Assembly: GCF_003852425.1 (NCBI RefSeq)
Contig: NZ_QAJN01000010.1
Coordinates: 424,932 to 488,931, forward strand
Source of the DNA: Paucibacter sp. KBW04
GTDB lineage: Bacteria; Pseudomonadota; Gammaproteobacteria; Burkholderiales; Burkholderiaceae_C
Direction of reading: 5' to 3'
Length of the DNA stretch: 64,000 nt
Part shown: one piece after another, positions 1 through 9,973 of the stretch
How positions within the stretch are numbered: the first letter of the stretch is position 1
How the letters are laid out: each line of letters opens with the position of its first letter
Notes under the pieces: generated by a model
Told to the model about the DNA's origin: nothing
Seen by the model: the letters and a program-made list of their open reading frames with translations, nothing else
Database searches by the model: none
Made by a program: the position numbers and the translations under genes

Positions 1-2
1 CC

Positions 3-3000
3 GCGCTGCAATCGGATCAGATCGGCGCCCTGAGCAGCGCCCAGGTCATTGCCATGACCACGGCCCAAGTCGCTTCTCTGGCCAGCGATGACCTGAATGC
101 CTTCAACAGCGCCCAGATCCGGGCCATGGGTACCGCTCAGGTGGCGGCGCTGACCAGCGACCAGGTCAGCACCATGGCCAGCGACGATGTGCAGGCACTC
201 AGCTCCACACAGCTGCAAGCCCTGAACTCCACCCAGGTGGGCGCTTTGTCCACCGACAGCATCGAGGCCTTGAGCTCCAACCAGGTCGCTGCGCTGAGCT
301 CGCGCCAGGTCCAGGGCCTGAGCACGGACCAAATGGCCGCGATCGAAACGGCCGACCTGAAGGCCATGAGCAGCGGCGCCCTGCGCTCGCTCAGCACCGA
401 TCAGTTCGCCGCGCTGAACTCCGACCAAGTCGGCGCGCTCACCAGCAGCCAAGTCGGCGCCCTGACCACGGCCCAAGTGGCCGCCATGGCCACCGATGAC
501 CTGAATGCCTTCAACAGCGCGCAGATCCGCGCCCTGGGCACGGCCCAAGTCGCCGCCCTGACCAGCGACCAAGTGGCCGCCATGGCCAGCGATGATGTGC
601 AGGCCCTCAGCTCGGTCCAGTTGCAAGCGCTGAACTCCAACCAGTTCGGCGCTCTGTCGACCGACGGTATTGCTGCCCTGGGCTCCAGCCAAGTCGCTGC
701 ACTCAGCTCCAAGCAAGTTCAGGGCATGAGCACCGATCAAATGGTGGCCCTTGAATCCAGTGATCTGAAGGCCTTGTCGACGGCCGCCCTGCGTTCCCTG
801 AATACCGAGCAGTTTGCGGCCCTGCAATCCGACCAAGTCGGCGCCTTGAGCTCGACCCAGGTCAGTGCCTTGACCACGGCCCAGGTGGCCGCCATGGCCA
901 GCGACGATCTGAACGCCTTCAACAGCGCCCAGATCCGCGCTCTGACCACCGCCCAGATCGCCGCCTTGACATCCGATCAGGTCGCCGCCATGGCCACCGA
1001 CGATGTGCAAGCCATCAGCAGCACCCAGCTGCAAGCGCTCAACTCCGTCCAGGTGGGGGCCCTGTCGACCGACAGCATTGCCGCCCTGACCTCCAACCAA
1101 GTCGGCGCCTTGAACTCCGTGCAAGTCAAGGGCCTGAGCACCGATCAGATGGCCGCCATCGAGTCCAATGACTTGAAGGCCATGTCCACCAGCGCCCTGC
1201 GCGCCCTGGGCACCGACCAATTTGAAGCCCTCAACTCCGAGCAAGTCGCCGCCCTGACGACCAGCCAGGTCGGCTCCCTGACCACCGCCCAAGTCGAGGC
1301 CCTGGCCAGCGATGATCTGAATGCCTTCAACAGCGCTCAGATTCGCGCCCTCAGCACCGCGCAAATCGGCGCACTGACCAGCTCGCAGGTCGGTGCGATG
1401 GACACCGACGATGTGCAAGCCCTGAGCTCCGTTCAGCTGCAAGCGATGAACTCGGTGCAAGTTGGCGCGCTGAGCACAGACAGCATCGTGGCCCTGAGTT
1501 CGAGCCAGGTTGGCGCGCTGAGTTCCAAGCAAGTGCAAGGCCTGAGCACCGACCAGATGGCCGCCATCGAGTCCAATGACTTGAAGGCCCTCTCCACGGC
1601 CGCCCTGCGCTCCCTGGGCACCGACCAATTTGCGGCGCTGCAGTCTGATCAGATCGGCGCCCTGAGCACCTCTCAGGTCGGCGCCTTGACCACGGCCCAA
1701 GTGGCCGCCATGGCCACCGACGACCTCAATGCCTTTGGCAGCGGCCAGATGCGTGCGTTGAGCACCAGCCAGATCGCCGCCCTGACCAGCGATCAAGTTG
1801 CCGCCCTGGACACCGAGGGCGTCCAGGCTCTCAGCTCCAACCAGTTGCAAGCCCTGAACTCCAACCAGTTTGGCGCCCTCGGCACCGATGCGATTGCCGC
1901 CCTCAGCTCGGCCCAAGTGGGCGCCCTGAGCTCCAAGCAAGTCCAGGGCCTGAGCACCGACCAGATGGCCGCCATCGAGTCCGATGACATCAAGGCCCTG
2001 TCCACCGCCGCCCTGCGCTCCCTCAGCACCGATCAATTCGGCGCGCTGGAGTCCGACCAGGTCGGCGCCCTGAGCAGCAACCAAGTCGTCGCACTGACCA
2101 CCGGTCAGATCGCGGCCCTGGCCAGCGACGACCTGAACGCCTTCAACAGCGCGCAGATCCGCGCCCTGAGCAGTACACAGCTCGCTGCCCTTGGCACCGC
2201 TCAAATTGCTGCCATGGAGAGCGCCGACATCCAGGCCCTCAGCAGCAACCAGATCCAAGCCCTCAGCTCGGACCAGATCGGCGCGCTCTCGACCGACAAT
2301 ATCGTCGCCCTGACCTCGAATCAGATCGGTGCGCTGACCTCGCGCCAAGTCCAGGGCCTGAGCACCGACCAGATCGCCGCAATTGAAACCAACGATCTGC
2401 GCTCGCTCACCACCGTCGGCCTGAAGTCGCTGGGCACCCAGCAGACCGACGCCTTGCTGTCCGATCAAATCGCGGCCCTGACCACCTCGCAGGTCAACGC
2501 CCTGACCACCGCCCAGCTCTCAACGCTGAGTAGCGACAGCCTGAACGCCTTCAACAGCAGCCAGATCCGCGCCCTGAGCACGGCCCAGCTGGTGGCCCTG
2601 AGCACCTCGCAAGTGGCCGCCATGGCCAGCGACGATGTGCAAGCCCTGGCCTCCAACCAGGTCCAAGCCCTGCACTCCGACCAAGTCGGCGCCCTGTCCA
2701 CCGACAGCATTGCCGCCCTGAGCTCCAGCCAAGTGGCTGCACTGACCTCGGTGCAGGTCAAGGGTCTGGGCACGGAGCAAATGGCCGCCATCGAAACCGG
2801 CGACCTCAAGGCCCTGTCCACCGCCGCCCTGCGTGCCCTGGACAGCAGCCAGCTCGATGCCCTGAACTCGCTGCAGATCGCCGCCCTGAGCACGGCCCAA
2901 GTCGCCGCCCTGACGAGCACCCAGGTCAGCCAGCTCTCGACCGATGACGTCAACGCCCTGACCAGCGGCCAGCTGCGTGCGCTCACCAGCGCTCAGCTCG

Positions 3001-6000
3001 TGGCCCTGAGCAGCGACCAACTAGAGGCCCTGGACTCGACCCAGATCGCTGCCTTGGCCAGCAACCAGGTCGCCGCCCTGACCAGCACCCAGATCAGCCA
3101 GCTCGGCAGCGATGACCTCAATGCCCTGACCAGCAACCAAATCAATGCCCTGACCACGGCCCAAGTCGCCGCGCTGGCGACCTCGCAGCTCGCCGCCATG
3201 GCCACGGAAGATGTGCAAGCCCTGAACTCGCGTCAGATCCAGGCCCTGAACTCGGATCAAGTCGGCGCCCTGTCCTCGGACGGCATCGTCGCCCTGAGCT
3301 CCGCTCAGATCGGCGCGCTGACCTCGGTGCAGGTCAAGGGCCTGGGCACGGACCAGATGGCCGCCATCGAGTCCAACGACTTGAAGGCCATGTCCACCGC
3401 CGCCTTGCGTGCGCTGGACAGCAGTCAACTCGACGCCCTGGACTCGAACCAGATCGCCGCGCTGAACACCAACCAGATCGCCGCACTGAACACGCTGCAG
3501 ATCAGCCAGCTGAGCACCGATGATCTGAACGCCTTCACCAGCGCCCAGATCCGTGCCCTCAGCACTGCCCAAATGGCAGCGCTGAGCACCTCGCAAGTCG
3601 CAGCCTTGGCGACCGACGATGTGCAAGCCATCAGTTCCGTCCAGCTGCGAGCCCTGGACTCTGCCCAGGTCGGCGCCCTGTCCTCCGACGGCATCGAAGC
3701 CCTGAGCTCCAGCCAGCTCGGCGCGCTCACCTCGACGCAAGTCAAGGGCCTGAGCACGGATCAGATGGCAGCCATCGAGTCGGCCGACCTGAAGGCCCTG
3801 TCCACCGCCGCCCTGCGCGCCCTGGACAGCAGCCAGCTCGACGCCCTGAACTCGCAACAAATCGCGGCCCTCAGTACCGTCCAAGTGGCGTCCTTGAGCA
3901 GCTTGCAGATCAGTCAGCTCTCCAGCGACGACCTGAACGCATTCGAGAGTGCGCAGATCCGTGCCCTGGGCACGGCCCAGGTGGCCGCGCTGAGCAGCGA
4001 CCAAGTCTCCACCCTGACGACCGAGGACGTGCAGGCCCTCAGCTCCACCCAGGTGCAGGCCCTGAACTCGGCCCAGGTCGGCGCCCTGTCCTCGGACGGC
4101 ATCGCCGCCATGAGCTCGGCCCAGATCGGCGCGCTGAACTCGGTGCAGGTCAAGGGCTTGGGCACGGACCAGATGGCCGCCATCGAGTCGAATGACTTGA
4201 AGGCCCTGTCCACCGCCGCCCTGCGGGCCCTGGACAGCAGCCAGCTCGACGCCCTGGACTCGACCCAGATCGCCGCCCTGAACACCAATCAGGTCGCCGC
4301 GCTGAACACGCTGCAGATCAGCCAGCTCTCGACCGATGATTTGAGCGCCTTCACCAGCGCCCAGATCCGCGCCCTGGGTACCGCCCAGGTGGCGGCGCTG
4401 ACCAGCGAGCAGATTGGGTCCCTGGCCACCGACGCTGTGCAAGCCCTCAGCTCTACTCAGCTCCGAGCCTTGGATTCGAGCCAGGTCGGCGCCCTGTCAT
4501 CCGACGGCATCGAAGCCCTGAGCTCCAGCCAAGTCGGCGCCCTGACCTCGGTGCAGGTCAAGGGCCTGGGCACGGATCAGATGGCGGCCTTTGAATCGGC
4601 CGACCTGAAGGCCCTGTCCACCGCCGCCCTGCGTGCTCTGGACAGCAGCCAGCTCGACGCGCTGAACTCGCAGCAAATCAGCGCACTGAACACCAACCAG
4701 GTTGCCGCGCTGAGCACCTTGCAGATCAGCCAGCTCTCCAGCGATGACCTGAACGCACTCGAGAGCGTGCAGATTCGGGCCCTGAGCACGGCCCAGGTGG
4801 CCGCGCTGAGCAGCGACCAAGTCTCCACCCTGACGACCGAGGACGTGCAGGCTCTCAGCTCCACCCAGGTCCAAGCCCTGAAGTCGGACCAGGTCGGCGC
4901 CCTGTCCTCGGACGGCATCGCCGCCATGAGCTCCAGCCAGATTGCTGCCCTGAACTCGGTGCAGGTCAAGGGTCTGGGCACGGATCAGATGGCCGCCATC
5001 GAGTCGAATGACTTGAAGGCCTTGTCCACCGCCGCCCTGCGTACCTTGGACAGCAACCAACTCAACGCCCTGGATTCGCTGCAGATCGCCGCCCTGAGCA
5101 GCACCCAAGTTGCAGCCCTGACGACGGCTCAAATCAGCCAGCTGGCCACCGACGATTTCAGCGCGCTGACCAGCAACCAGCTGCGCGCCCTGACGACTAC
5201 TCAGATCACCGCCCTGGGCAGCGACCAACTAGAGGCCCTGGACTCGACCCAGATCGCCGCCTTGGCCAGCAACCAGGTCGCAGCCCTGACCAGCACCCAG
5301 GTCAGCCAGCTGAGCAGCGATGACCTCAATGCCCTGACCAGCGCACAGATCGTGGCCCTGAGCACCGGCCAAATTGCTGCCCTGAGCACCAGCCAAGTCA
5401 GCACCATGGCCACCGAGGATGTACAGGCCCTGAACTCGCGTCAGATCCAGGCCCTGCACTCCGACCAAGTCGGCGCCCTGTCCACCGACAGCATTGCCGC
5501 CCTGAGCTCTAGCCAAGTGGCTGCGCTGACCTCGGTGCAGGTCAAGGGCCTGGGCACGGAGCAAATGGCCGCCATCGAAACCGGCGACCTCAAGGCCCTG
5601 TCCACCGCCGCCCTGCGTGCCCTGGACAGCAGCCAGCTCGATGCCTTGAACTCGCTGCAGATCGCCGCCCTGAGCACGGCCCAAGTCGCCGCCCTGACGA
5701 GCACCCAGGTCAGCCAGCTCTCGACCGATGACGTCAACGCCCTGACCAGCGGCCAGCTGCGTGCGCTCACCAGCGCTCAGCTCGTGGCCCTGAGCAGCGA
5801 CCAACTAGAGGCCCTGGACTCGACCCAGATCGCCGCCTTGGCCAGCAACCAGGTCGCCGCCCTGACCAGCACCCAGATCAGCCAGCTCAGCAGCGATGAC
5901 CTCAATGCCCTGACCAGCAATCAAATCAATGCCCTGACCACGGCCCAAGTCGCCGCGCTGGCGACCTCGCAGCTCGCCGCCATGGCCACGGAGGATGTGC

Positions 6001-9000
6001 AAGCCCTGAACTCGCGTCAGATCCAGGCCCTGGGCTCGGATCAAGTCGGCGCCCTGTCCTCGGACGGCATCGTCGCCCTGAGCTCCGCTCAGGTCGGCGC
6101 GCTGACCTCGGTGCAGGTCAAGGGCCTGGGCACGGACCAGATGGCCGCCATCGAGTCCAACGACTTGAAGGCCATGTCGACCGCCGCCCTGCGCGCCCTG
6201 GACAGCAGCCAGCTCGACGCCCTGGACTCGAACCAGATCGCCGCGCTGAACACCAACCAGATCGCCGCACTGAACACGCTGCAGATCAGCCAGCTGAGCA
6301 CCGATGATCTGAACGCCTTCACCAGCGCCCAGATCCGCGCCCTGAGCAGCGCCCAAGTGGCGGCATTGGCAACAGCCCAAGTCGCCTCCCTGGCCACCGA
6401 CGATGTGCAAGCCCTCAGCTCCACTCAGATTCAAGCCTTGAATTCGAGCCAGGTCGGCGCCCTGTCCTCCGACGGCATCGAGGCCCTGAGCTCCACCCAA
6501 GTCGGCGCGCTGACCTCGGTGCAAGTCAAGGGTCTGGGCACGGATCAGATGGCCGCCATCGAGTCGAACGACTTGAAGGCCCTGTCCACCGCCGCCCTGC
6601 GCGCCCTGGACAGCAGCCAGCTCGACGCCCTGAACTCGCAACAGATCGGTGCCCTCAGCACGGCCCAGGTGGCTTCCTTGAGCACCTTGCAGATCAGCCA
6701 GCTCTCCAGCGATGACCTGAACGCTTTTGACAGCGCCCAGATTCGTGCCCTGGGCACGGCCCAGGTGGCCGCGCTGAGCAGCGACCAAGTTTCTACCCTG
6801 ACGACCGAGGACGTGCAAGCCCTCAGCTCCACCCAGGTGCAGGCCCTGAACTCGGTCCAAGTCGGCGCCCTGTCCTCGGACGGCATCGCCGCCATGAGCT
6901 CCAGCCAGATCGGCGCGCTGAATTCGGTGCAGGTCAAGGGCTTGGGCACGGACCAGATGGCCGCCATCGAGTCGAACGACTTGAAGGCCCTGTCCACCGC
7001 CGCCCTGCGCGCCCTGGACAGCAGCCAGCTCGACGCCCTGGACTCGACCCAGATTGCCGCCCTGAACACCAACCAAGTCGCCGCGCTGAACACGCTGCAG
7101 ATCAGCCAGCTCTCGACCGACGATGTGAACGCCCTCACCAGCGCTCAGATCAAGAGCATGACGACGGCTCAGGTCGCGGCGCTGGGCAGTGATCAGCTCG
7201 ACGCGCTCGACTCGACGCAGATCGGCGCGCTGACCAGCGTGCAGGTTGCCGCGCTGACGACCAGCCAGGTCAGCCAGCTGAGCACCGATGATCTGAACGC
7301 CTTCGACAGCAACCAGATCCGCGCCCTCGGCACGGCCCAGGTGGCGGCGCTGACGAGCGACCAGGTCGCGGCCATGGCCACGAACGATGTGCAGGCCCTC
7401 AGCTCCACCCAGGTGCAAGCCCTGAACTCGGCCCAGATCGGCGCCTTGTCCAGCGACAGCATCGAGGCCCTCAACTCCACCCAAGTCGGCGCGCTGAGCT
7501 CGGTGCAGGTCAAGGGTCTGGGCACGGATCAGATGGCCGCCATCGAGTCCAACGACTTGAAGGCCCTGTCCACCGCCGCCCTGCGCGCCCTGGACAGCAG
7601 CCAGCTCGACGCGCTGGATTCGCTGCAGATCGCCGCCCTGACCAGCGTCCAAGTGGCCGCCTTCAACACGCTGCAGATCAGCCAGTTGTCCACCGATGAT
7701 TTGAATGCCTTCACCAGCAATCAGATCCGCGCCCTGGGCACAACCCAGCTCGCCGCCCTGGCCACAGACCAGGTGGCTGCGATGGCCACGGACGATGTGC
7801 AAGCCCTGGCGACCCACCAATTGCAGGCCTTCAGCTCGGCCCAGCTGGGCGCCCTGTCCACCGACAGCATCGAAGCCCTGAGCTCAGCCCAGGTCGGCGC
7901 GCTGACCTCGGTACAAGTCACGGGCTTGGGCAGCGATCAGATGGCGGCCATCGAGTCGAATGACCTGAGGAGTCTGAGCACCGCCGCCCTGCGGGCCCTG
8001 GACAGTGCACAGATCGACGCACTGAACTCTCAGCAAATCGGCGCTCTGAGCACCTTGCAGATCGCCGCGCTGAGCACGCTGCAGATCAGCCAGCTGTCTA
8101 CCGACGACTTGAACGCCTTCGACAGCAGCCAGATCCGCGCCCTGGGCACCGCTCAAGTGGCGGCCCTGGCCAGCGCGCAAGTGGCCGATATGACGACGGA
8201 CGATGTGCAGGCGCTGAGCAGCATCCAGCTGCAGGCCTTCAACTCGACCCAGCTCGGCGCCCTCTCGACCGACGCTATCGAGGCGCTCAACACCAGCCAT
8301 TTCGCCAGCCTCAACTCGGTCCAGGTCAATGGCCTGAGCAGTGATCAGATGGCCGCCATCGAGACCGCCGACCTGCGCGCCCTCAGCACGCTGGCCCTGC
8401 GTTCACTCGACAGCAGCCAGCTCGACGCCCTGGACTCGCTGCAGTTCGCTGCCCTGAGCACCCTGCAAGTGGCGGCGCTGACGACGCTGCAGGTCAGCCA
8501 GCTCTCGACGGACGATTTGTTCGCCCTGACCAGCAATCAGGTCGCGGCCTTGAGCTCGGCCCAGTTGGTGGCCTTGACGACGGATCAGCTGACCGGCTTC
8601 GGCACCGAAGACATCGCGGCCATCAGCACGGTCAATCTGGGCGCCTTCGGCTCCTCGGACTTCGAGGCATTTAGCTCGGATCAGCTCCACGCCCTGAGTT
8701 CCTCGCAATGGTCTGCGGTGAGCAGCGCCCAGATCATCGGCATCGAGACGGATGACATCGCCGCCATCTCGACCGCGGGTCTGCATGCGCTGAGCACCAT
8801 GGCCCTGCAAGCCATGAGCACGGGCCAGATCGAAGCCCTGGAATCCGAACAGGTCGCGGCACTGAGCACGGCCCAGATCCGCGCCCTGGACACGGACCAG
8901 ATCCAAGCCCTGCAAACCGAGGACATCGCTGCGCTGGACACGATGCATATCGCGGCCTTGAGCTCGGCACACTTTGCCGCCTTCACGACCGACCAGATGA

Positions 9001-9893
9001 TGGCCTTGGCCTCGGAGGACATCAAGGCGCTGAACTCGATCCAGATCGACGGGCTGTCGACCCAACAGCTGTCGGTGCTGACCTCGGATCAGATGGTGGG
9101 CTGGGAGACCCAGGACATCGCCAGCTTGAGCATGGAGCAGGCCTTAACCTTCACCTCGGATCAAACCGTCGGCTTCAGCAATGCCCAGTTGGACGCCTTG
9201 TTCGCCGCCACTCCCATCGTGCTGGATCTGGATGGCAATGGCATCCAGACGCTGGCGGCTTCGCAAGGGGTGAACTTCGACCTCAACGGCACCGGCAACG
9301 CCCAGAAGTGGGGCTGGGTGGGCGGCAACGACGGCCTGCTGGCCCTGGATCGCAACGGCGACGGCAAGATCAACAACGGCACCGAGTTGTTTGGCTCCGG
9401 CACCGTGCTGGCCAACGGCCACCGCGCCGCCGACGGCTTCGCGGCTCTGAACACCCTGGACAGCAACCACGACGGCAAGATCGACGCCGGCGACACGCAG
9501 TTCAAGGAGCTCAAGGTCTGGGTCGATGCCAACCACGACGGCAAGACCGATGTGGGCGAGCTGGTGGGCTTGGTGGACTTGGGCATCTCTCATCTCAACC
9601 TCAGCGCCACCGCGGGCACCGAGATGAATAACGGCAATCTCTTGGGACTGGTGTCGAGCTACACAAGCACCGACGGCAGCAGCCACGCGATGACCGATGT
9701 CTGGTTCACCAAGGATGTGTCGCAACATCCGCAGGTTCAGCTCGACGATGTCTTGGCCCAACCGGCAAGCAATCTGCTGGGCGGCGGCGCGACGACGGCA
9801 ACGCCGACGACGCCAAGCCAAGCGCATACGGAGATGGTGATCTTGAAACCCAAGCAAGACGAGGAGGCGAATAACCCGCCACCACTGCTGTAA
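3..9893 (+). CDS. Giant octapeptide-repeat protein with C-terminal Ca-binding domain, probable type I secretion substrate (5' partial)
   Basis: The frame is open from the first bases of the window and already in repeat register, so the N-terminus lies upstream; the ATG at 54 is only an internal Met. About 3,060 visible residues are uninterrupted octads A-L-[ST]-[ST]-x-Q-[VIL]-x, with L2 and the hydrophobic at position 7 nearly invariant. From about nt 9207 the sequence changes to a roughly 228-residue domain with DxDGxG-type loops (DLDGNG, DRNGDGKIN, DSNHDGKID, DANHDGKTD) and a TELFGSG motif, as seen at the C-terminus of FrpC-like and other type I secreted proteins. No GGxGxD RTX nonapeptides are present. 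A type I secretion operon lies at 28-33 kb. Surface adhesin or S-layer-like role is inference; secretion by type I is likely. Confidence 0.85.
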   Translation, partial: ALQSDQIGALSSAQVIAMTTAQVASLASDDLNAFNSAQIRAMGTAQVAALTSDQVSTMASDDVQALSSTQLQALNSTQVGALSTDSIEALSSNQVAALSSRQVQGLSTDQMAAIETADLKAMSSGALRSLSTDQFAALNSDQVGALTSSQVGALTTAQVAAMATDDLNAFNSAQIRALGTAQVAALTSDQVAAMASDDVQALSSVQLQALNSNQFGALSTDGIAALGSSQVAALSSKQVQGMSTDQMVALESSDLKALSTAALRSLNTEQFAALQSDQVGALSSTQVSALTTAQVAAMASDDLNAFNSAQIRALTTAQIAALTSDQVAAMATDDVQAISSTQLQALNSVQVGALSTDSIAALTSNQVGALNSVQVKGLSTDQMAAIESNDLKAMSTSALRALGTDQFEALNSEQVAALTTSQVGSLTTAQVEALASDDLNAFNSAQIRALSTAQIGALTSSQVGAMDTDDVQALSSVQLQAMNSVQVGALSTDSIVALSSSQVGALSSKQVQGLSTDQMAAIESNDLKALSTAALRSLGTDQFAALQSDQIGALSTSQVGALTTAQVAAMATDDLNAFGSGQMRALSTSQIAALTSDQVAALDTEGVQALSSNQLQALNSNQFGALGTDAIAALSSAQVGALSSKQVQGLSTDQMAAIESDDIKALSTAALRSLSTDQFGALESDQVGALSSNQVVALTTGQIAALASDDLNAFNSAQIRALSSTQLAALGTAQIAAMESADIQALSSNQIQALSSDQIGALSTDNIVALTSNQIGALTSRQVQGLSTDQIAAIETNDLRSLTTVGLKSLGTQQTDALLSDQIAALTTSQVNALTTAQLSTLSSDSLNAFNSSQIRALSTAQLVALSTSQVAAMASDDVQALASNQVQALHSDQVGALSTDSIAALSSSQVAALTSVQVKGLGTEQMAAIETGDLKALSTAALRALDSSQLDALNSLQIAALSTAQVAALTSTQVSQLSTDDVNALTSGQLRALTSAQLVALSSDQLEALDSTQIAALASNQVAALTSTQISQLGSDDLNALTSNQINALTTAQVAALATSQLAAMATEDVQALNSRQIQALNSDQVGALSSDGIVALSSAQIGALTSVQVKGLGTDQMAAIESNDLKAMSTAALRALDSSQLDALDSNQIAALNTNQIAALNTLQISQLSTDDLNAFTSAQIRALSTAQMAALSTSQVAALATDDVQAISSVQLRALDSAQVGALSSDGIEALSSSQLGALTSTQVKGLSTDQMAAIESADLKALSTAALRALDSSQLDALNSQQIAALSTVQVASLSSLQISQLSSDDLNAFESAQIRALGTAQVAALSSDQVSTLTTEDVQALSSTQVQALNSAQVGALSSDGIAAMSSAQIGALNSVQVKGLGTDQMAAIESNDLKALSTAALRALDSSQLDALDSTQIAALNTNQVAALNTLQISQLSTDDLSAFTSAQIRALGTAQVAALTSEQIGSLATDAVQALSSTQLRALDSSQVGALSSDGIEALSSSQVGALTSVQVKGLGTDQMAAFESADLKALSTAALRALDSSQLDALNSQQISALNTNQVAALSTLQISQLSSDDLNALESVQIRALSTAQVAALSSDQVSTLTTEDVQALSSTQVQALKSDQVGALSSDGIAAMSSSQIAALNSVQVKGLGTDQMAAIESNDLKALSTAALRTLDSNQLNALDSLQIAALSSTQVAALTTAQISQLATDDFSALTSNQLRALTTTQITALGSDQLEALDSTQIAALASNQVAALTSTQVSQLSSDDLNALTSAQIVALSTGQIAALSTSQVSTMATEDVQALNSRQIQALHSDQVGALSTDSIAALSSSQVAALTSVQVKGLGTEQMAAIETGDLKALSTAALRALDSSQLDALNSLQIAALSTAQVAALTSTQVSQLSTDDVNALTSGQLRALTSAQLVALSSDQLEALDSTQIAALASNQVAALTSTQISQLSSDDLNALTSNQINALTTAQVAALATSQLAAMATEDVQALNSRQIQALGSDQVGALSSDGIVALSSAQVGALTSVQVKGLGTDQMAAIESNDLKAMSTAALRALDSSQLDALDSNQIAALNTNQIAALNTLQISQLSTDDLNAFTSAQIRALSSAQVAALATAQVASLATDDVQALSSTQIQALNSSQVGALSSDGIEALSSTQVGALTSVQVKGLGTDQMAAIESNDLKALSTAALRALDSSQLDALNSQQIGALSTAQVASLSTLQISQLSSDDLNAFDSAQIRALGTAQVAALSSDQVSTLTTEDVQALSSTQVQALNSVQVGALSSDGIAAMSSSQIGALNSVQVKGLGTDQMAAIESNDLKALSTAALRALDSSQLDALDSTQIAALNTNQVAALNTLQISQLSTDDVNALTSAQIKSMTTAQVAALGSDQLDALDSTQIGALTSVQVAALTTSQVSQLSTDDLNAFDSNQIRALGTAQVAALTSDQVAAMATNDVQALSSTQVQALNSAQIGALSSDSIEALNSTQVGALSSVQVKGLGTDQMAAIESNDLKALSTAALRALDSSQLDALDSLQIAALTSVQVAAFNTLQISQLSTDDLNAFTSNQIRALGTTQLAALATDQVAAMATDDVQALATHQLQAFSSAQLGALSTDSIEALSSAQVGALTSVQVTGLGSDQMAAIESNDLRSLSTAALRALDSAQIDALNSQQIGALSTLQIAALSTLQISQLSTDDLNAFDSSQIRALGTAQVAALASAQVADMTTDDVQALSSIQLQAFNSTQLGALSTDAIEALNTSHFASLNSVQVNGLSSDQMAAIETADLRALSTLALRSLDSSQLDALDSLQFAALSTLQVAALTTLQVSQLSTDDLFALTSNQVAALSSAQLVALTTDQLTGFGTEDIAAISTVNLGAFGSSDFEAFSSDQLHALSSSQWSAVSSAQIIGIETDDIAAISTAGLHALSTMALQAMSTGQIEALESEQVAALSTAQIRALDTDQIQALQTEDIAALDTMHIAALSSAHFAAFTTDQMMALASEDIKALNSIQIDGLSTQQLSVLTSDQMVGWETQDIASLSMEQALTFTSDQTVGFSNAQLDALFAATPIVLDLDGNGIQTLAASQGVNFDLNGTGNAQKWGWVGGNDGLLALDRNGDGKINNGTELFGSGTVLANGHRAADGFAALNTLDSNHDGKIDAGDTQFKELKVWVDANHDGKTDVGELVGLVDLGISHLNLSATAGTEMNNGNLLGLVSSYTSTDGSSHAMTDVWFTKDVSQHPQVQLDDVLAQPASNLLGGGATTATPTTPSQAHTEMVILKPKQDEEANNPPPLL
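2671..3560 (+). repeat. Recent in-frame segmental duplication, copy 1
   Basis: Nearly identical at nucleotide level to 5455-6344, displaced by exactly 2784 bp (116 octads = 24 + 4x17 + 24). It includes a rare CTA-GAG codon pair at 3021 that recurs at 5805. Register is preserved, so the copy arose by whole-unit recombination. Similarity continues more weakly to about 4330. Confidence 0.75.
5455..6344 (+). repeat. Recent in-frame segmental duplication, copy 2
   Basis: Partner of 2671-3560, with only scattered synonymous differences over most of the segment. The CTA-GAG marker occurs here at 5805 and also at 5229, 576 bp (one 24-octad unit) upstream, which points to a second unit-length duplication. 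Confidence 0.75.
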
Positions 9894-9901
9894 ACCAAGC
9901 C

Positions 9902-9918
9902 GGGGGCCTTGTGCCCCC
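9902..9918 (+). terminator. Short GC hairpin after the first giant gene
   Basis: GGGGGC stem, 5-nt CTTGT loop, GCCCCC, followed by GTTCTTACTT. It lies 8 bp after the stop codon of the giant gene. The T-run is interrupted, so it may be a weak terminator or an attenuator between the two giant genes. Confidence 0.5.
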
Positions 9919-9973
9919 GTTCTTACTTGCAGCAGGCGTCATCAAAGCAGCGACGCGCTAACGGCACATCGTC

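Larger units (their letters stand above)
3..9200 (+). repeat. 24-bp/8-aa tandem array with 408-bp and 576-bp higher-order units
   Basis: About 383 octads. A landmark octad pair (GL[SG]TDQMA-AIE[ST]xDLK) recurs about 19 times. Units between landmarks are 17 octads (408 bp; for example the GATGACCTGAATGCC motif at 87 and 495) or 24 octads (576 bp). The longer units carry 7 extra octads beginning QLSTDD. Acidic octads without Gln (SDDLN, SDDVQ, SNDLK) occupy fixed places in each unit. The pattern is read directly from the translation; structure is not known. Confidence 0.9.

Noticed and set aside
3021..7820. Very long minus-strand open frames opposite the octad array (up to 671 codons)
   Set aside because: They are by-products of a stop-free 24-bp period: the same codons read backwards give G/Q/L-rich repeats without starts, ribosome sites or a domain.
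3..9200. CRISPR-like array
   Set aside because: The 24-bp units are contiguous, in frame, translated and without unique spacers.
9207..9893. Classical RTX toxin with GGxGxD nonapeptides
   Set aside because: No nonapeptide repeats are present; only EF-hand-like loops in the C-terminal domain support the type I substrate call.
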